Source: an uncultured Limosilactobacillus sp.
Lineage (GTDB): Bacteria > Bacillota > Bacilli > Lactobacillales > Lactobacillaceae
Reading direction: 5' to 3'
Assembly (NCBI GenBank): GCA_944327195.1
Contig: CALVGV010000023.1
Coordinates: 1 to 36,488, forward strand
Length of the DNA stretch: 36,488 nucleotides
In this document: positions 8,699 to 22,954 of the stretch, piece by piece
How positions within the stretch are numbered: position 1 is the first letter of the stretch
How the letters are laid out: every line of letters starts with the position of its first letter
Position numbers and translations under genes: made by a program
The notes under the pieces: generated by a model
The model's input: only the letters and a program-made list of their open reading frames with translations
The model's database searches: none
Told to the model about the DNA's origin: nothing

Positions 8699-9709
8699 TT
8701 AGTATTGGGTTGCTTCGCCGCGGTCGTCGTAGCCGGCCGGGTGGGTGGAGTGCCACTTCCAGGCGGTGGCGATGATGTCGTGAACATCGTCGTACTGTGG
8801 CTTCCAGCCGAGGACTTCGCGGGCCTTGTCGCTAGCGGCCACCAGCGAGTCCGGGTCACCGGCGCGGCGCGGGGCCACCTTGGCCGGGATTTCCTTGCCG
8901 GTTACCTCGCGGGCCGCCTCCAGCATTTGCTTGTTGGAGAAGCCGGTCGAGGAGCCGAGGTTGAAGGCGTTGCTTTCGTTGCCGGCCTTGAGGTACTTGA
9001 GGGCCAGAATGTGAGCGTCGGCCAGGTCCATCACGTGAACGTAGTCGCGGACGTTGGTGCCGTCCGGGGTGTTGTAGTCGTCGCCAAAGATGCTCAGCTC
9101 AGCCCGCTTGCCCTGGGCAACCTGCATGATGATCGGAACCAGGTGGGTTTCCGGCCCGTGGTCTTCCCCGATCGTGCCGTCCGGGGCTGCCCCGGCCACG
9201 TTGAAGTAGCGCAGGGCGACGAACTTGATGCCGTATGCCTTGTCGGCCCAGGCCATCATCTTTTCCATCATCAGCTTGGAGAGGCCGTACGGGTTGATCG
9301 GCTTTTGCGGGTCGGTTTCCTTGATCGGCATGTGTTCCGGCGTGCCGTAGGTTGCCGCCGTCGACGAGAAGACGATGTACTTGATGCCGAAGTCGTGCAT
9401 CGCTTCGAGGAGGGTGATCATCCCGCCAGTGTTGTTGTCAAAGTACTTGAGCGGCTTGGCCATCGATTCCGGCACGATCGAGAAGGCGGCGAAGTGAACC
9501 ACCGCGGTGATGTCTTCGTTGGTGAAGATCCGGTCGAGGAATTGGCGGTCCCGGATGTCGCCGTAGTAGAACTTGGCTTCCTTGGCAACCGCCTTCCGGT
9601 GCCCGGTGGCCAGGTTGTCGGCAACTACAACCTCTTCTCCCTGTTCAACTAAGCGCTTGACCATGTGCGAACCGATGTAGCCGGCCCCACCCGCAACTAG
9701 AATTGCCAT
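8699..9709 (-). CDS. galE: UDP-glucose 4-epimerase
   Basis: 336 aa short-chain dehydrogenase/reductase of the extended type that interconverts UDP-glucose and UDP-galactose (Leloir pathway and supply of galactose for cell-surface polymers). The NAD-binding GGAGYIG lies at 7-13 and the catalytic YGLSK has Tyr141 and Lys145. FSSTAATYG (114-122) supplies the Ser/Thr, and the substrate-side motif [14 protein letters not shown] is intact. The ATG at 9707-9709 gives the usual [19 protein letters not shown] two codons upstream is closer to the AGGAAGG SD and is a possible alternative. It is monocistronic, with its own promoter and two downstream terminators; no galK or galT is nearby. Confidence 0.95.
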   Translation of the reverse strand: MAILVAGGAGYIGSHMVKRLVEQGEEVVVADNLATGHRKAVAKEAKFYYGDIRDRQFLDRIFTNEDITAVVHFAAFSIVPESMAKPLKYFDNNTGGMITLLEAMHDFGIKYIVFSSTAATYGTPEHMPIKETDPQKPINPYGLSKLMMEKMMAWADKAYGIKFVALRYFNVAGAAPDGTIGEDHGPETHLVPIIMQVAQGKRAELSIFGDDYNTPDGTNVRDYVHVMDLADAHILALKYLKAGNESNAFNLGSSTGFSNKQMLEAAREVTGKEIPAKVAPRRAGDPDSLVAASDKAREVLGWKPQYDDVHDIIATAWKWHSTHPAGYDDRGEATQY

Positions 9710-9726
9710 CTGCAACCCATCCTTCC

Positions 9727-9746
9727 TTTAGTAAATTTTTAGTAAA
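9727..9746 (-). repeat. tandem 9-bp repeat in the galE leader, candidate operator
   Basis: TTTAGTAAA occurs twice on the plus strand (9727-9735 and 9738-9746) with an 11-bp period, about one helical turn. The pair lies between the predicted transcription start and the galE SD. A regulator bound here could block galE transcription; which one is unknown. Confidence 0.45.
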
Positions 9747-9763
9747 CAAATGCATCCGTTTTG

Positions 9764-9772
9764 ATTATACCA
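9764..9772 (-). promoter_or_regulatory. galE promoter, extended -10
   Basis: The minus strand reads TGG-TATAAT, a perfect -10 (9764-9769) with the upstream TG of an extended element. No good -35 is seen at 16-18 bp, which fits dependence on the extended -10. Predicted start is about 47 bases before the galE ATG. Confidence 0.65.
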
Positions 9773-9823
9773 CACCGCCGGCTGATGGTAGCGGTTTCCT
9801 GACAATTTTTGCCGGCGCGGCCG

Positions 9824-10780
9824 CTAGTTGAGGTCCTGGTGGCCGATCCCGGTCAGTTCGTGGTCGAGGTACTCGAAGAGGAGGCCCTCGCGGAGGCCGT
9901 TGTTGCTAAACATCACCTCGCGCATCGACAGCTGGCGCAAGAGGGCCATCAGCGGCAGGAGGCCGCCGACGATCACGTCGGCCCGGGCGCTGGCAATCCC
10001 GCGCATCGCCGCCCGCTCCTCGCGGTTGGCCGCCACCAGGGTGTGCATCAGGGCGAAGGCGTCCTGGGTCTGCATCTTGAGGCCGTGGACCGGCTGAACG
10101 GTGGCCGGCGAGGAGGTCAGCTTCCAGCGAAAGAGCTTGGCCAGGGCCCGGTTGGAGCCGCCGAGGGCGACCACCCGGGTGTGGCGGGCGCGGTTGAGCC
10201 AGCGCTGGCTGGCCAGCACCCGGTCGACCTCGATCACCGCGTCGTAGAGGTTGGCCGGGTCGATCACGTCGCCCAGCTGGTAGCGCTGCGAAAGCAAAAC
10301 CGAGCCGATCGGCAGGCTGACCACCTCTTCGGCCTGGCCGCCGTCGACTAAGATCAGCTCCATGCTGGCGCCGCCGGTGTCGATGATCAGGCCGTTTTCG
10401 ATCGGCAGGGTGCGGGCGACGCCGACGTAGTCGAGGTAGGCCTCGCGCTCGCCGGAGATGACATTGAAGTCGATGCCGACCTCTTCCTTGACCCGGTCCA
10501 GGAAGGCCTGCTGGTTGGTGGCCTGGCGGACCGCCGCCGTGGCGACGGCGATCAGGCGAACCTGGTCGTACTCCTTGCTGAGGGCCACGTAGTGCTTCAG
10601 CGCCGCCAGGGTGCGCTCGATCGGCTCCGGCTGCAGGATCTTGGCCGGGCCCATGTTTTCAGAGAGGCGGACGAATTCCTTTTCGTACTTGACCAGCTCG
10701 TACTTGCCGTTGGGGTAGAGCTTGGTCACCCGCAAGCGACAGGAGTTGGAACCGAGGTCGATAATTGCCAGGTGGGTCAT
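9824..10780 (-). CDS. ppx: exopolyphosphatase, Ppx/GppA family (canonical, short form)
   Basis: 318 aa ASKHA-fold phosphatase that removes terminal phosphates from polyphosphate; a pppGpp activity is a family alternative. The phosphate-1 motif IIDLGSNSCRLRV lies at 6-18, the catalytic-Glu region ISGEREAYLDYVGV at 108-121, and the phosphate-2 motif IIDTGGASMELILV at 132-145. All are intact, unlike in the longer paralogue at 13031-14530. It has only the N-terminal two-subdomain core and lacks the C-terminal HD-like domain of long Ppx proteins. Its start overlaps the ppk stop (ATGA, 10777-10780), so synthesis and breakdown enzymes are translationally coupled. Confidence 0.9.
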   Translation of the reverse strand: MTHLAIIDLGSNSCRLRVTKLYPNGKYELVKYEKEFVRLSENMGPAKILQPEPIERTLAALKHYVALSKEYDQVRLIAVATAAVRQATNQQAFLDRVKEEVGIDFNVISGEREAYLDYVGVARTLPIENGLIIDTGGASMELILVDGGQAEEVVSLPIGSVLLSQRYQLGDVIDPANLYDAVIEVDRVLASQRWLNRARHTRVVALGGSNRALAKLFRWKLTSSPATVQPVHGLKMQTQDAFALMHTLVAANREERAAMRGIASARADVIVGGLLPLMALLRQLSMREVMFSNNGLREGLLFEYLDHELTGIGHQDLN

Positions 10781-13029
10781 TCTTCGTCATCCTTTCCCTG
10801 CCCGTTGAGGTGCAGATTCGATACGTGGCGGGTCAGGGTCTCAAAGACGTTTGACAGCCGCTTGTGGTTCTTTTCTTCGCGGTGGAGGTTGGCGTTTTCC
10901 TCCTCGGCCAGGGCAACAAAGTGGGCCTGGGAGTCGAAGCGTGGCTCTTCAGTGGCCACCTTTTCGTAGCGGGTCCCCTTCAGCACCCGGGTCTTGACGT
11001 TGTCCTTCCACATGTCCTCAAAAATCTGGATCGCCCGCGCCTTGGTGTCGTCCTCGGTGACCGGGTAGAGCTCTTCGACCCGCCGGTTGAGGTTGCGGGT
11101 CATCATGTCGGCGCTGGCCAGGTAGATTTCCTCGTGGCCGTCGCCGCTGAAGTAGTAGATCCGCGAGTGCTCGAGGAAGCGGCCGACGATCGAGTGGACG
11201 GTGATGTTGCCGTGGAGGGCCGGCAGGTCGTTGCGCAGGCAGGTGATCCCGCGGATCAGCAGGCGAATCTTGACCCCGGCCGCCGCCGCCTCGTACAGGT
11301 GGGCGATGATCTGCATGTCGGAGAGCGAGTTCATCTTCATGCTGATCTGGGCCGGGTTGCCCCGCTTGGCGATTTCGATTTGCTGGTCGATCTTATCGTT
11401 GATGAAGTCGCGGATGCCGTCCGGCGAGGTGTGGAGCTTGTGGAAGTACTTGGTGCGGGCGAAGCCGGAGAGGGAGTTGAAGAGGTTGGTCAGGTCCTCG
11501 CCCAGTTCGTAATCGCAGGTCAAGAGGCCCATGTCGGTGTAGAAGTGGGCGGTGACGTCGTTGTAGTTCCCGGTCCCCAGGTGCATGTAGCGGCGGATGC
11601 CGTCGTCGTCACGGCGGATCACCAGGGCCACCTTGCAGTGGGTCTTGAGGCCTACCAGGCCGTAGATGACGTGGCAGCCCATCTGCTCGAGCCGGCGGGC
11701 CCAGCGGACGTTGTTTTGCTCGTCGAAGCGGGCCTTGACTTCCACCAGGACGGTGACCTGCTTGCCCTGCTGGGCGGCCTGGCCGAGGTACTTGATGATC
11801 GGCGAGTTGCCCGATACCCGGTAGAGGGTCATCTTGATCGCCAGCGTCTTGGGGTCCTCGGCCGCCTGGTGGATGAAGTTGACCACCGACTGGAAGTCGT
11901 CGTAGGGGTGCTGGAGGAGGCGGTCGCGCTCGCGGATGGCGGCGAAGATGTCGCTATCCATCGTCAGCGCCGGGTCCTGGTAGGACTGGTACTTCGGGTA
12001 GCGGAGGTCGGCGTGGCCCTCGACCAGCCCGCTCAGCTTCTTCAAGAAGGTGAGGTCGACCGGCCCGTTGACCCGGTAGACCCACTTCTCGTCGACCTTC
12101 AGGCGGTCAATCAGGTGCTTCTCCAGCCAGGGATCGAAGTCCTCCTCGATCTCCAGCCGCATCACGCTCCCGTGCTCGCGTTCGCGCAGCTGGTGCTGAA
12201 CCGCCCGCAAGAGATCGGAGGTGTCCTCCTCGGCCACGTCGAGGTCCATGTCCCGCATTACCCGGTAGGTCCCGGTCGACAGCACCTGGTAGCCGGGGAA
12301 GAGCTTGGCGATGAACTCCTTGATGATGTCGTCAATCAGCACGAAGGCGTTGCCGTTGGGGAGCTTGATCAGCCGCGGGTAGATTTCCGGCACCCGGATG
12401 GTGGCAAACTTGGTGGTTGGCTTGGCCTCCTTGCTGGCGTGCGGCTCCTGCTCGCGCTCGGCCACCTCCTGGTCACCCTCGCGGACCTTGCGCGGCCGGG
12501 CTTCGTCCTGGGAGTGGTCGCGGATCAGCTTGACCGCCACGTTGAGCGAGTTGTTGGCGATGAAGGGGAAGGGCCGCGAGGAGTCGTCGGCCATCGGCGT
12601 CAGCACCGGCATCAGTTCGTCGGCGAAGTAGCGGCTGATGAAGTCGTACTGCTTGTCGTCGAGGTCGAGGACGTGCTTGATGTAGATCGCCGCCCGCCCC
12701 AGCTCGGGGAGGAGGTGGTCGTTATAGATCCGGTAGCGCTTCTCGACCATCTGGTGTTCCTTGTCGTTGACCGCCGTCAGCTGTTCCTTGGGGGTCATCC
12801 CCGAGGCGTCGGTGGTGGTGACGTTGAAGGCCGACAGCTTGTGGAGCGAGGCCACCCGCACCATGAAGAACTCGTCGACGTTGCTCTGGGTGATCCCCAG
12901 GAAGTTGGCCCGTTCGAGGAGCGGGTTCTCCGGCGCGGTTGCTTCTTCCAGCACCCGGCCGTTGAAGTCGATCCAGGAGAGCTCCCGGTTGACGTAGTTT
13001 TGCGGTTGGTAAAATTCTTCTTCGTTCAT
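10777..13029 (-). CDS. ppk: polyphosphate kinase 1
   Basis: 750 aa PPK1, which reversibly polymerises the gamma-phosphate of ATP into polyphosphate. The four-domain plan is recognisable: N-terminal YVNRELSWIDFN, head domain, then two phospholipase-D-like halves. The phospho-acceptor is His464 in LKTHCK and the second essential histidine is His621 in FLEHSRI. Their 157-residue spacing equals that of E. coli His435/His592. YMHLGTGNYN (481-490) is also conserved. Residues about 172-206 form a highly charged, probably disordered insert. The SD is GGGAGGAAAG ahead of the ATG. It starts one base after the stop of the upstream Ppx-like gene and overlaps the downstream ppx, giving a tight three-gene polyphosphate operon linked to phosphate storage and stress tolerance. 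Confidence 0.96.
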   Translation of the reverse strand: MNEEEFYQPQNYVNRELSWIDFNGRVLEEATAPENPLLERANFLGITQSNVDEFFMVRVASLHKLSAFNVTTTDASGMTPKEQLTAVNDKEHQMVEKRYRIYNDHLLPELGRAAIYIKHVLDLDDKQYDFISRYFADELMPVLTPMADDSSRPFPFIANNSLNVAVKLIRDHSQDEARPRKVREGDQEVAEREQEPHASKEAKPTTKFATIRVPEIYPRLIKLPNGNAFVLIDDIIKEFIAKLFPGYQVLSTGTYRVMRDMDLDVAEEDTSDLLRAVQHQLREREHGSVMRLEIEEDFDPWLEKHLIDRLKVDEKWVYRVNGPVDLTFLKKLSGLVEGHADLRYPKYQSYQDPALTMDSDIFAAIRERDRLLQHPYDDFQSVVNFIHQAAEDPKTLAIKMTLYRVSGNSPIIKYLGQAAQQGKQVTVLVEVKARFDEQNNVRWARRLEQMGCHVIYGLVGLKTHCKVALVIRRDDDGIRRYMHLGTGNYNDVTAHFYTDMGLLTCDYELGEDLTNLFNSLSGFARTKYFHKLHTSPDGIRDFINDKIDQQIEIAKRGNPAQISMKMNSLSDMQIIAHLYEAAAAGVKIRLLIRGITCLRNDLPALHGNITVHSIVGRFLEHSRIYYFSGDGHEEIYLASADMMTRNLNRRVEELYPVTEDDTKARAIQIFEDMWKDNVKTRVLKGTRYEKVATEEPRFDSQAHFVALAEEENANLHREEKNHKRLSNVFETLTRHVSNLHLNGQGKDDEE

Positions 13030-13030
13030 C

Positions 13031-14530
13031 TTACTTTCCTCCCTTTACCACCAGGACCGGCTTGAGGCCGTAAACCTGGGTGAACAGCTTGTTCTTGCGC
13101 AAAAAGGCCCACTTTTCCAGCACCAGGTCGTCCTTGGCCTTGGCCTTGATCAAGAGGCGGTCGTCCTTGAGCTTGAGGGAAATGGCGGTGATCTTTTGCT
13201 GGCGGGAATCGTCGAGCGAGTCGGCCACCCGCAGGATTGCCGCCAGCTGGGCGACCGGCAGCCGCAGGTCGGCGCTGAGCTCGCGGTAGTGGTGCTGGTT
13301 GATTTCCGGCGCCTCCGAGGAGTGGTAGCGCGAGACCTCGGCGATGATCTGGTTGTCCTCGTCGGAGATCCCGATCAGCGGGTTGGCCTCGATGATGTAG
13401 GCCGAGTGGCGGTAGTGGCCCTGGGGGTTGATGAAGTTGCCGATGTCGTCAACCTTGCACGCCAACTTCAGCAGGAGGCGGTAGTGGTCACCGAGGCGGT
13501 GGATTGGCGCCAAAGCGTCAAAGAGCTGGCTGGCCACCGCGGTGACGAACTCCTTGTGGTCGGCGTCGCTGCCGTAGCGGGCGGCCAGCTGGTCGGCGGC
13601 CAGGGTGACCAAGTGGTCGACCGGCGTCCGGTCGGCGCTGGCCGCCAAGAGCCCGCTCGGCTGAACCAGGTCGGTCACGTAGAGGCGGCGGGCCCGCAAA
13701 AGGCGCATCGTCTGGCGGACCACCAGGTAGCTGGGGAGAACCCAGTTGACGCTCTGCTCGTCGACGGCGTACTGGTGGATGATGTACTGGTCGGAGGCGG
13801 TCAAGATCCGCCGGTAGCGGTTCTTGAAGGAGGTCTGGTCAACCGGGGCGAAGTGTTGGCCCTCCTGAATGTAGCGCTGGGCCAGGGTTTCGACCCCCTG
13901 AACCAGCAGGACCGGGGCCGCCTGGCCGCTCAGCTCGGACACCAGGTACTCGAGCTTGGAGCTGATGAAGTCGGTGATGATGTCACTCGGGGTGGCGGTC
14001 GTCTGGCGGAGGTTTTCGGCCAGGTGGTTGATCCGCGCCTTGCCGAGGTCGATGTCCCAGCTGGTGACGAACTCGCCGTTCTTGTAGGCGGCCAGGGTGC
14101 TGCTCTCCAGGCCGACGCTGAGGACGTAGCCGGTCAGCTGTTGGTCACCAAGGGCGTGCTTGAAGCGCGGCCAGACCAGCGAGAGGGTCTGGGCCAGCAG
14201 TTGGTTCTTGTTGAGCCAGCGCAGCTTGAGGCCGACCCGGACCGCCACCTGGTCGCCGACGTACTGGGCCGACACCGGGTCGAGGTCGGCCAGGTCGCCG
14301 TAGAGGGCCACCCGATCCGGTTCGACCGCGTACTCCTTCAGCACCCGCTGGAAGCCGACCAGGTTGGTGGTGATCGCCTCCATGTTCTCCAGGTAGTTGG
14401 CCACCTGGTCGTCGCCCACCCGGAGGGCCCCCGATTGGACCTGGGTGAGGATGTGCTGGTGGTCGTCGCAAATCGTCAAGGTCAAGCGGTCTGGCCGCAA
14501 GAGGATGATTCCGCCGTATTTTTTGGTCAC
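13031..14530 (-). CDS. Ppx/GppA-related protein with degenerate N-terminal site and HD-like C-terminal half
   Basis: 499 aa from the GTG at 14528-14530, nine bases after AAGGGA; an ATG at 14570-14572 would extend it by 14 residues across a Noc-type palindrome. Overall length and the C-terminal helical part (LACKVDDIGNFINP, RHSAYIIEANPLIG, RYHSSEAP, ILRVADSLD, like the HD-type domain of long Ppx proteins) fit Ppx/GppA. The N-terminal phosphate motifs are eroded, however. IILLRPDRLTLTICDD replaces the usual IDxGSNS strand, and VLSVGLESSTLAAYKNG replaces DxGGGS. It may regulate Ppk or Ppx, or sense polyphosphate, rather than act as a normal exopolyphosphatase. First gene of the operon; ppk follows after one base. 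Confidence 0.72.
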   Translation of the reverse strand: MTKKYGGIILLRPDRLTLTICDDHQHILTQVQSGALRVGDDQVANYLENMEAITTNLVGFQRVLKEYAVEPDRVALYGDLADLDPVSAQYVGDQVAVRVGLKLRWLNKNQLLAQTLSLVWPRFKHALGDQQLTGYVLSVGLESSTLAAYKNGEFVTSWDIDLGKARINHLAENLRQTTATPSDIITDFISSKLEYLVSELSGQAAPVLLVQGVETLAQRYIQEGQHFAPVDQTSFKNRYRRILTASDQYIIHQYAVDEQSVNWVLPSYLVVRQTMRLLRARRLYVTDLVQPSGLLAASADRTPVDHLVTLAADQLAARYGSDADHKEFVTAVASQLFDALAPIHRLGDHYRLLLKLACKVDDIGNFINPQGHYRHSAYIIEANPLIGISDEDNQIIAEVSRYHSSEAPEINQHHYRELSADLRLPVAQLAAILRVADSLDDSRQQKITAISLKLKDDRLLIKAKAKDDLVLEKWAFLRKNKLFTQVYGLKPVLVVKGGK

Positions 14531-14570
14531 TGTGCTCAATCCCTTCTCTGCTTGGCTCCCGGCCGCGGTC

Positions 14571-14584
14571 ATTTCCCGGGAAAT
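14571..14584. other. Noc-binding site (NBS), perfect
   Basis: The 14-bp palindrome ATTTCCCGGGAAAT is identical to the Noc-binding sequence defined in Bacillus subtilis. It lies about 40 bases upstream of the GTG start of the Ppx-like gene, between it and the camS terminator. One of four perfect copies in 11 kb. Confidence 0.75.
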
Positions 14585-14672
14585 AAGGCGCGGCCGGGAA
14601 GGTTTCTCCTTTTAGAATACCACTGATCACCGGCCAACTATAAAGGGATTCATCAACTTTTTGATATTGAGC

Positions 14673-14717
14673 AAAAATAAACCGGGTCGCCCGTTTTCCC
14701 AACGGACAAACCCGGTT
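14673..14717 (-). terminator. terminator of the pcrA-ligA-camS operon
   Basis: Arms AACCGGGT/ACCCGGTT (14680-14687 and 14710-14717) close an inner GTCCGTT/ACGGGC-type stem. On the minus strand the hairpin is followed by TTATTTTTG. It lies about 15 bases past the camS stop. Confidence 0.8.
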
Positions 14718-14731
14718 ATCAGTTTAATTTT

Positions 14732-20147
<5,416 letters not shown>

Positions 20148-20175
20148 GCCGTCGTTCATCCTTTCCGTTTCCGCC

Positions 20176-20189
20176 ATTTCCCGGGAAAT
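20176..20189. other. Noc-binding site (NBS), perfect, in the pcrA leader
   Basis: ATTTCCCGGGAAAT, identical to the B. subtilis Noc consensus. It lies in the 5' untranslated region of pcrA, about 30 bases before the chosen start and about 80 bases after the predicted transcription start. Confidence 0.78.
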
Positions 20190-20271
20190 ATGGTACCGGG
20201 TCCCGGGCCGCCCCCGCTCGTGGCCGGGGAGGCACCGGTCGGCTGGGGCCAGTCCCCAATCAGTCCCTCCC

Positions 20272-20300
20272 ATTATAACAAAGGCAGCGGGTGGGCAAAA
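20272..20300 (-). promoter_or_regulatory. pcrA operon promoter
   Basis: The minus strand shows TTTTGC (20295-20300), a 17-bp spacer and a perfect TATAAT (20272-20277) preceded by TGT, an extended -10. The predicted 5' UTR is about 115 bases and unusually GC-rich, and it contains one Noc-type palindrome. Confidence 0.72.
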
Positions 20301-20322
20301 GCATCCGCGCCCGGCGGGGGAA

Positions 20323-20336
20323 ATTTCCCGGGAAAT
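20323..20336. other. Noc-binding site (NBS), perfect, upstream of pcrA
   Basis: A second perfect ATTTCCCGGGAAAT, 147 bp from the copy in the pcrA leader. It is squeezed between the terminator of the xpt operon and the pcrA promoter. Confidence 0.78.
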
Positions 20337-20360
20337 AAAAAGATGGGGTTATTCCCCACC
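20337..20360 (-). terminator. terminator of the GH73-xpt-ATP-grasp operon
   Basis: Minus-strand GGTGGGG-AATAA-CCCCATC (one G-U pair) is followed by TTTTT. It lies about 20 bases past the stop of the ATP-grasp gene. Confidence 0.8.
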
Positions 20361-20380
20361 TGTTGATTCATATTTTAACG

Positions 20381-21574
20381 CTATTCTTCGGCCGGGGCGC
20401 CGGTGCCTTCCGGTTCCTTTTCCGCCACGGCGGCGGTTTCCGGCAGCTCCCAAACCGAGGTGGCGTCCAGCTGGTCCGCCAGGTCCTTCATGCTTTGGTC
20501 GCCGAAGGCCGCCAGCCAGGTGAAGCCGACCACTTGGTTTTCCTGCGGCTTTTCCGGCAGGAAGTAGGCAAAGCGCCAGTTGTCCTTGAGGACCTGTTGG
20601 CGCATCACCGCCTTCAGCTGCTCGGTCCGGGTCAGCATCAGGATCGTCGGCCGGGTGGCCACCGCCGGTTGGGCCGGCATCCCGGCGGCGATCCGGACCA
20701 TCTGGGCGCCGAGACCGAGGCTGGCCGCCGTTTCAAAGACGTTGCCGGCGTCGAGCAGGCCCGGTTCGATCCCCTTGACGTAGAGGTTGCCAGATTCGGT
20801 GACGTAGAACTCGACCGTCAGGATCCCCTGGTAGCCGAGCTGCTTGACGGTCGCTTCCGTGATCCGCATCATCTCTTCTTGCAGGTCGCTGGCAACGGTC
20901 ACCGGCGCCGTTACCCCGAGAAGGTCGCGGTCGGCCGTGTAGTCGAGCTTGGCCAGCGGGTAGGCCTGGAGCTTGCCGTCGGCGACCGCCACCGTCAGGG
21001 CGTACTCGGCGGCGTGGTCAATCCAGGACTCCAGCAGGTAAGTCCCGGCCTGCATGAAGTTGGCGGCGCGGGCGATGTCGGACTGGCGGCGGATGATCAT
21101 CGATTCATCCCCCACCCCGCGCTGGATCGGCTTGAGGACCGCCGGGTAACCGATCGAGTCGATTGCCTGGTAGACGTCGTCGAGGCTGATCACGGTGACG
21201 TAGGGGGCGATGTTGACGTTGACCTGGTCGAGGAAGGCCCGCTGCATCAGCCGGTCCTGGAGGATTTCCAGCGGTTCAACCCCCTGGATGACGCGGGTGT
21301 ACTGGCTGAGGTACTTGAAGACGATCGCGTCGATGGCGGCGGTGACGTAGACCACCGCGTCGCAGGCCTCGCCGAACTCGGTCAGCTTGTCCTTGTCGCG
21401 GTAGTTGCCGACGATCGTGTAGTCGGCCTGGGCGGTCAGCTCCGGGTGCGGCTGGTTAACGTAGGCGTGAACCTTGAGGCCCAACTCGTGGGCGGCGGCG
21501 ATCATTGCCCGGCCGTTGTGGTCGAGGCCGATGATGCCGAGCGTGTTTCCTGGATACAATACTGTCTTTGCCAT
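20381..21574 (-). CDS. PurK-like ATP-grasp protein
   Basis: 397 aa. The fold is that of N5-CAIR synthetase (PurK): an N-terminal Rossmann-like preATP domain (PGNTLGIIGLDHNGRAMIAAAHELG), ATP-grasp lid and core (YPAVLKPIQRGVGDESMII, TYLLESWIDHAAEYALTVA, LTVEFYVTESGNLYVKGIEPGLLDAGN) and a C-terminal domain. The N-terminal motif departs from the usual GIIGGGQLGRM, and the expected ...NEiaPRpHNSGH stretch reads GIEPGLLDAGN, so several active-site positions differ. It may be a paralogue with altered activity, not the biosynthetic PurK. The last 20 or so residues are a Glu/Ala/Pro-rich tail. It starts two bases after the xpt stop, which ties it to purine salvage; similar genes follow xpt in other lactobacilli. 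Confidence 0.75.
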   Translation of the reverse strand: MAKTVLYPGNTLGIIGLDHNGRAMIAAAHELGLKVHAYVNQPHPELTAQADYTIVGNYRDKDKLTEFGEACDAVVYVTAAIDAIVFKYLSQYTRVIQGVEPLEILQDRLMQRAFLDQVNVNIAPYVTVISLDDVYQAIDSIGYPAVLKPIQRGVGDESMIIRRQSDIARAANFMQAGTYLLESWIDHAAEYALTVAVADGKLQAYPLAKLDYTADRDLLGVTAPVTVASDLQEEMMRITEATVKQLGYQGILTVEFYVTESGNLYVKGIEPGLLDAGNVFETAASLGLGAQMVRIAAGMPAQPAVATRPTILMLTRTEQLKAVMRQQVLKDNWRFAYFLPEKPQENQVVGFTWLAAFGDQSMKDLADQLDATSVWELPETAAVAEKEPEGTGAPAEE

Positions 21575-21576
21575 CT

Positions 21577-22783
<1,207 letters not shown>

Positions 22784-22902
22784 AAAATGTTCCTCCCTAG
22801 CATTTCTAATTAGTTTTATCTTACCGCAATCAGATTAAAAAGATTGTGCTTTTTTCAAAGAAATGAATGATTTTTAAGAAATTCCCGCGGGCCCGGAAAA
22901 CG

Positions 22903-22933
22903 AAAAAAGCACCAGCCAAAGCCGGTGCTTTTT
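22903..22933 (-). terminator. terminator after rpsI
   Basis: AAAAAGCACCGGC-TTTG-GCTGGTGCTTTTTT on the minus strand: a near-perfect stem with one G-U pair and a run of six T. It lies about 20 bases past the rpsI stop and ends the rplM-rpsI transcript. Confidence 0.9.
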
Positions 22934-22954
22934 GCAAAGTGATAATCGGAAAGA

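Noticed and set aside
14571-14584. CodY-box reading of the ATTTCCCGGGAAAT palindromes
   Set aside because: The CodY consensus is AATTTTC-N-GAAAATT with an odd centre; the present even palindrome with a CCCGGG core fits the Noc consensus exactly.
10864-14626. Very long open frames on the plus strand opposite ppk and the Ppx-like gene
   Set aside because: They mirror the strong GC-rich third-position bias of the minus-strand genes, have low-complexity Val/Leu/Gly/Asp/Arg content and match no family; the minus-strand genes have full motifs.
20148-20273. N-terminal extension of pcrA
   Set aside because: The extended frame begins inside the TATAAT box, so it would start before its own transcript; the added residues are not helicase-like.
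22784-22902. Possible purine riboswitch or PurBox upstream of the GH73-xpt operon
   Set aside because: No purine aptamer core or PurR-box sequence was found; only an SD, weak promoter-like AT-rich sequence and the rpsI terminator.
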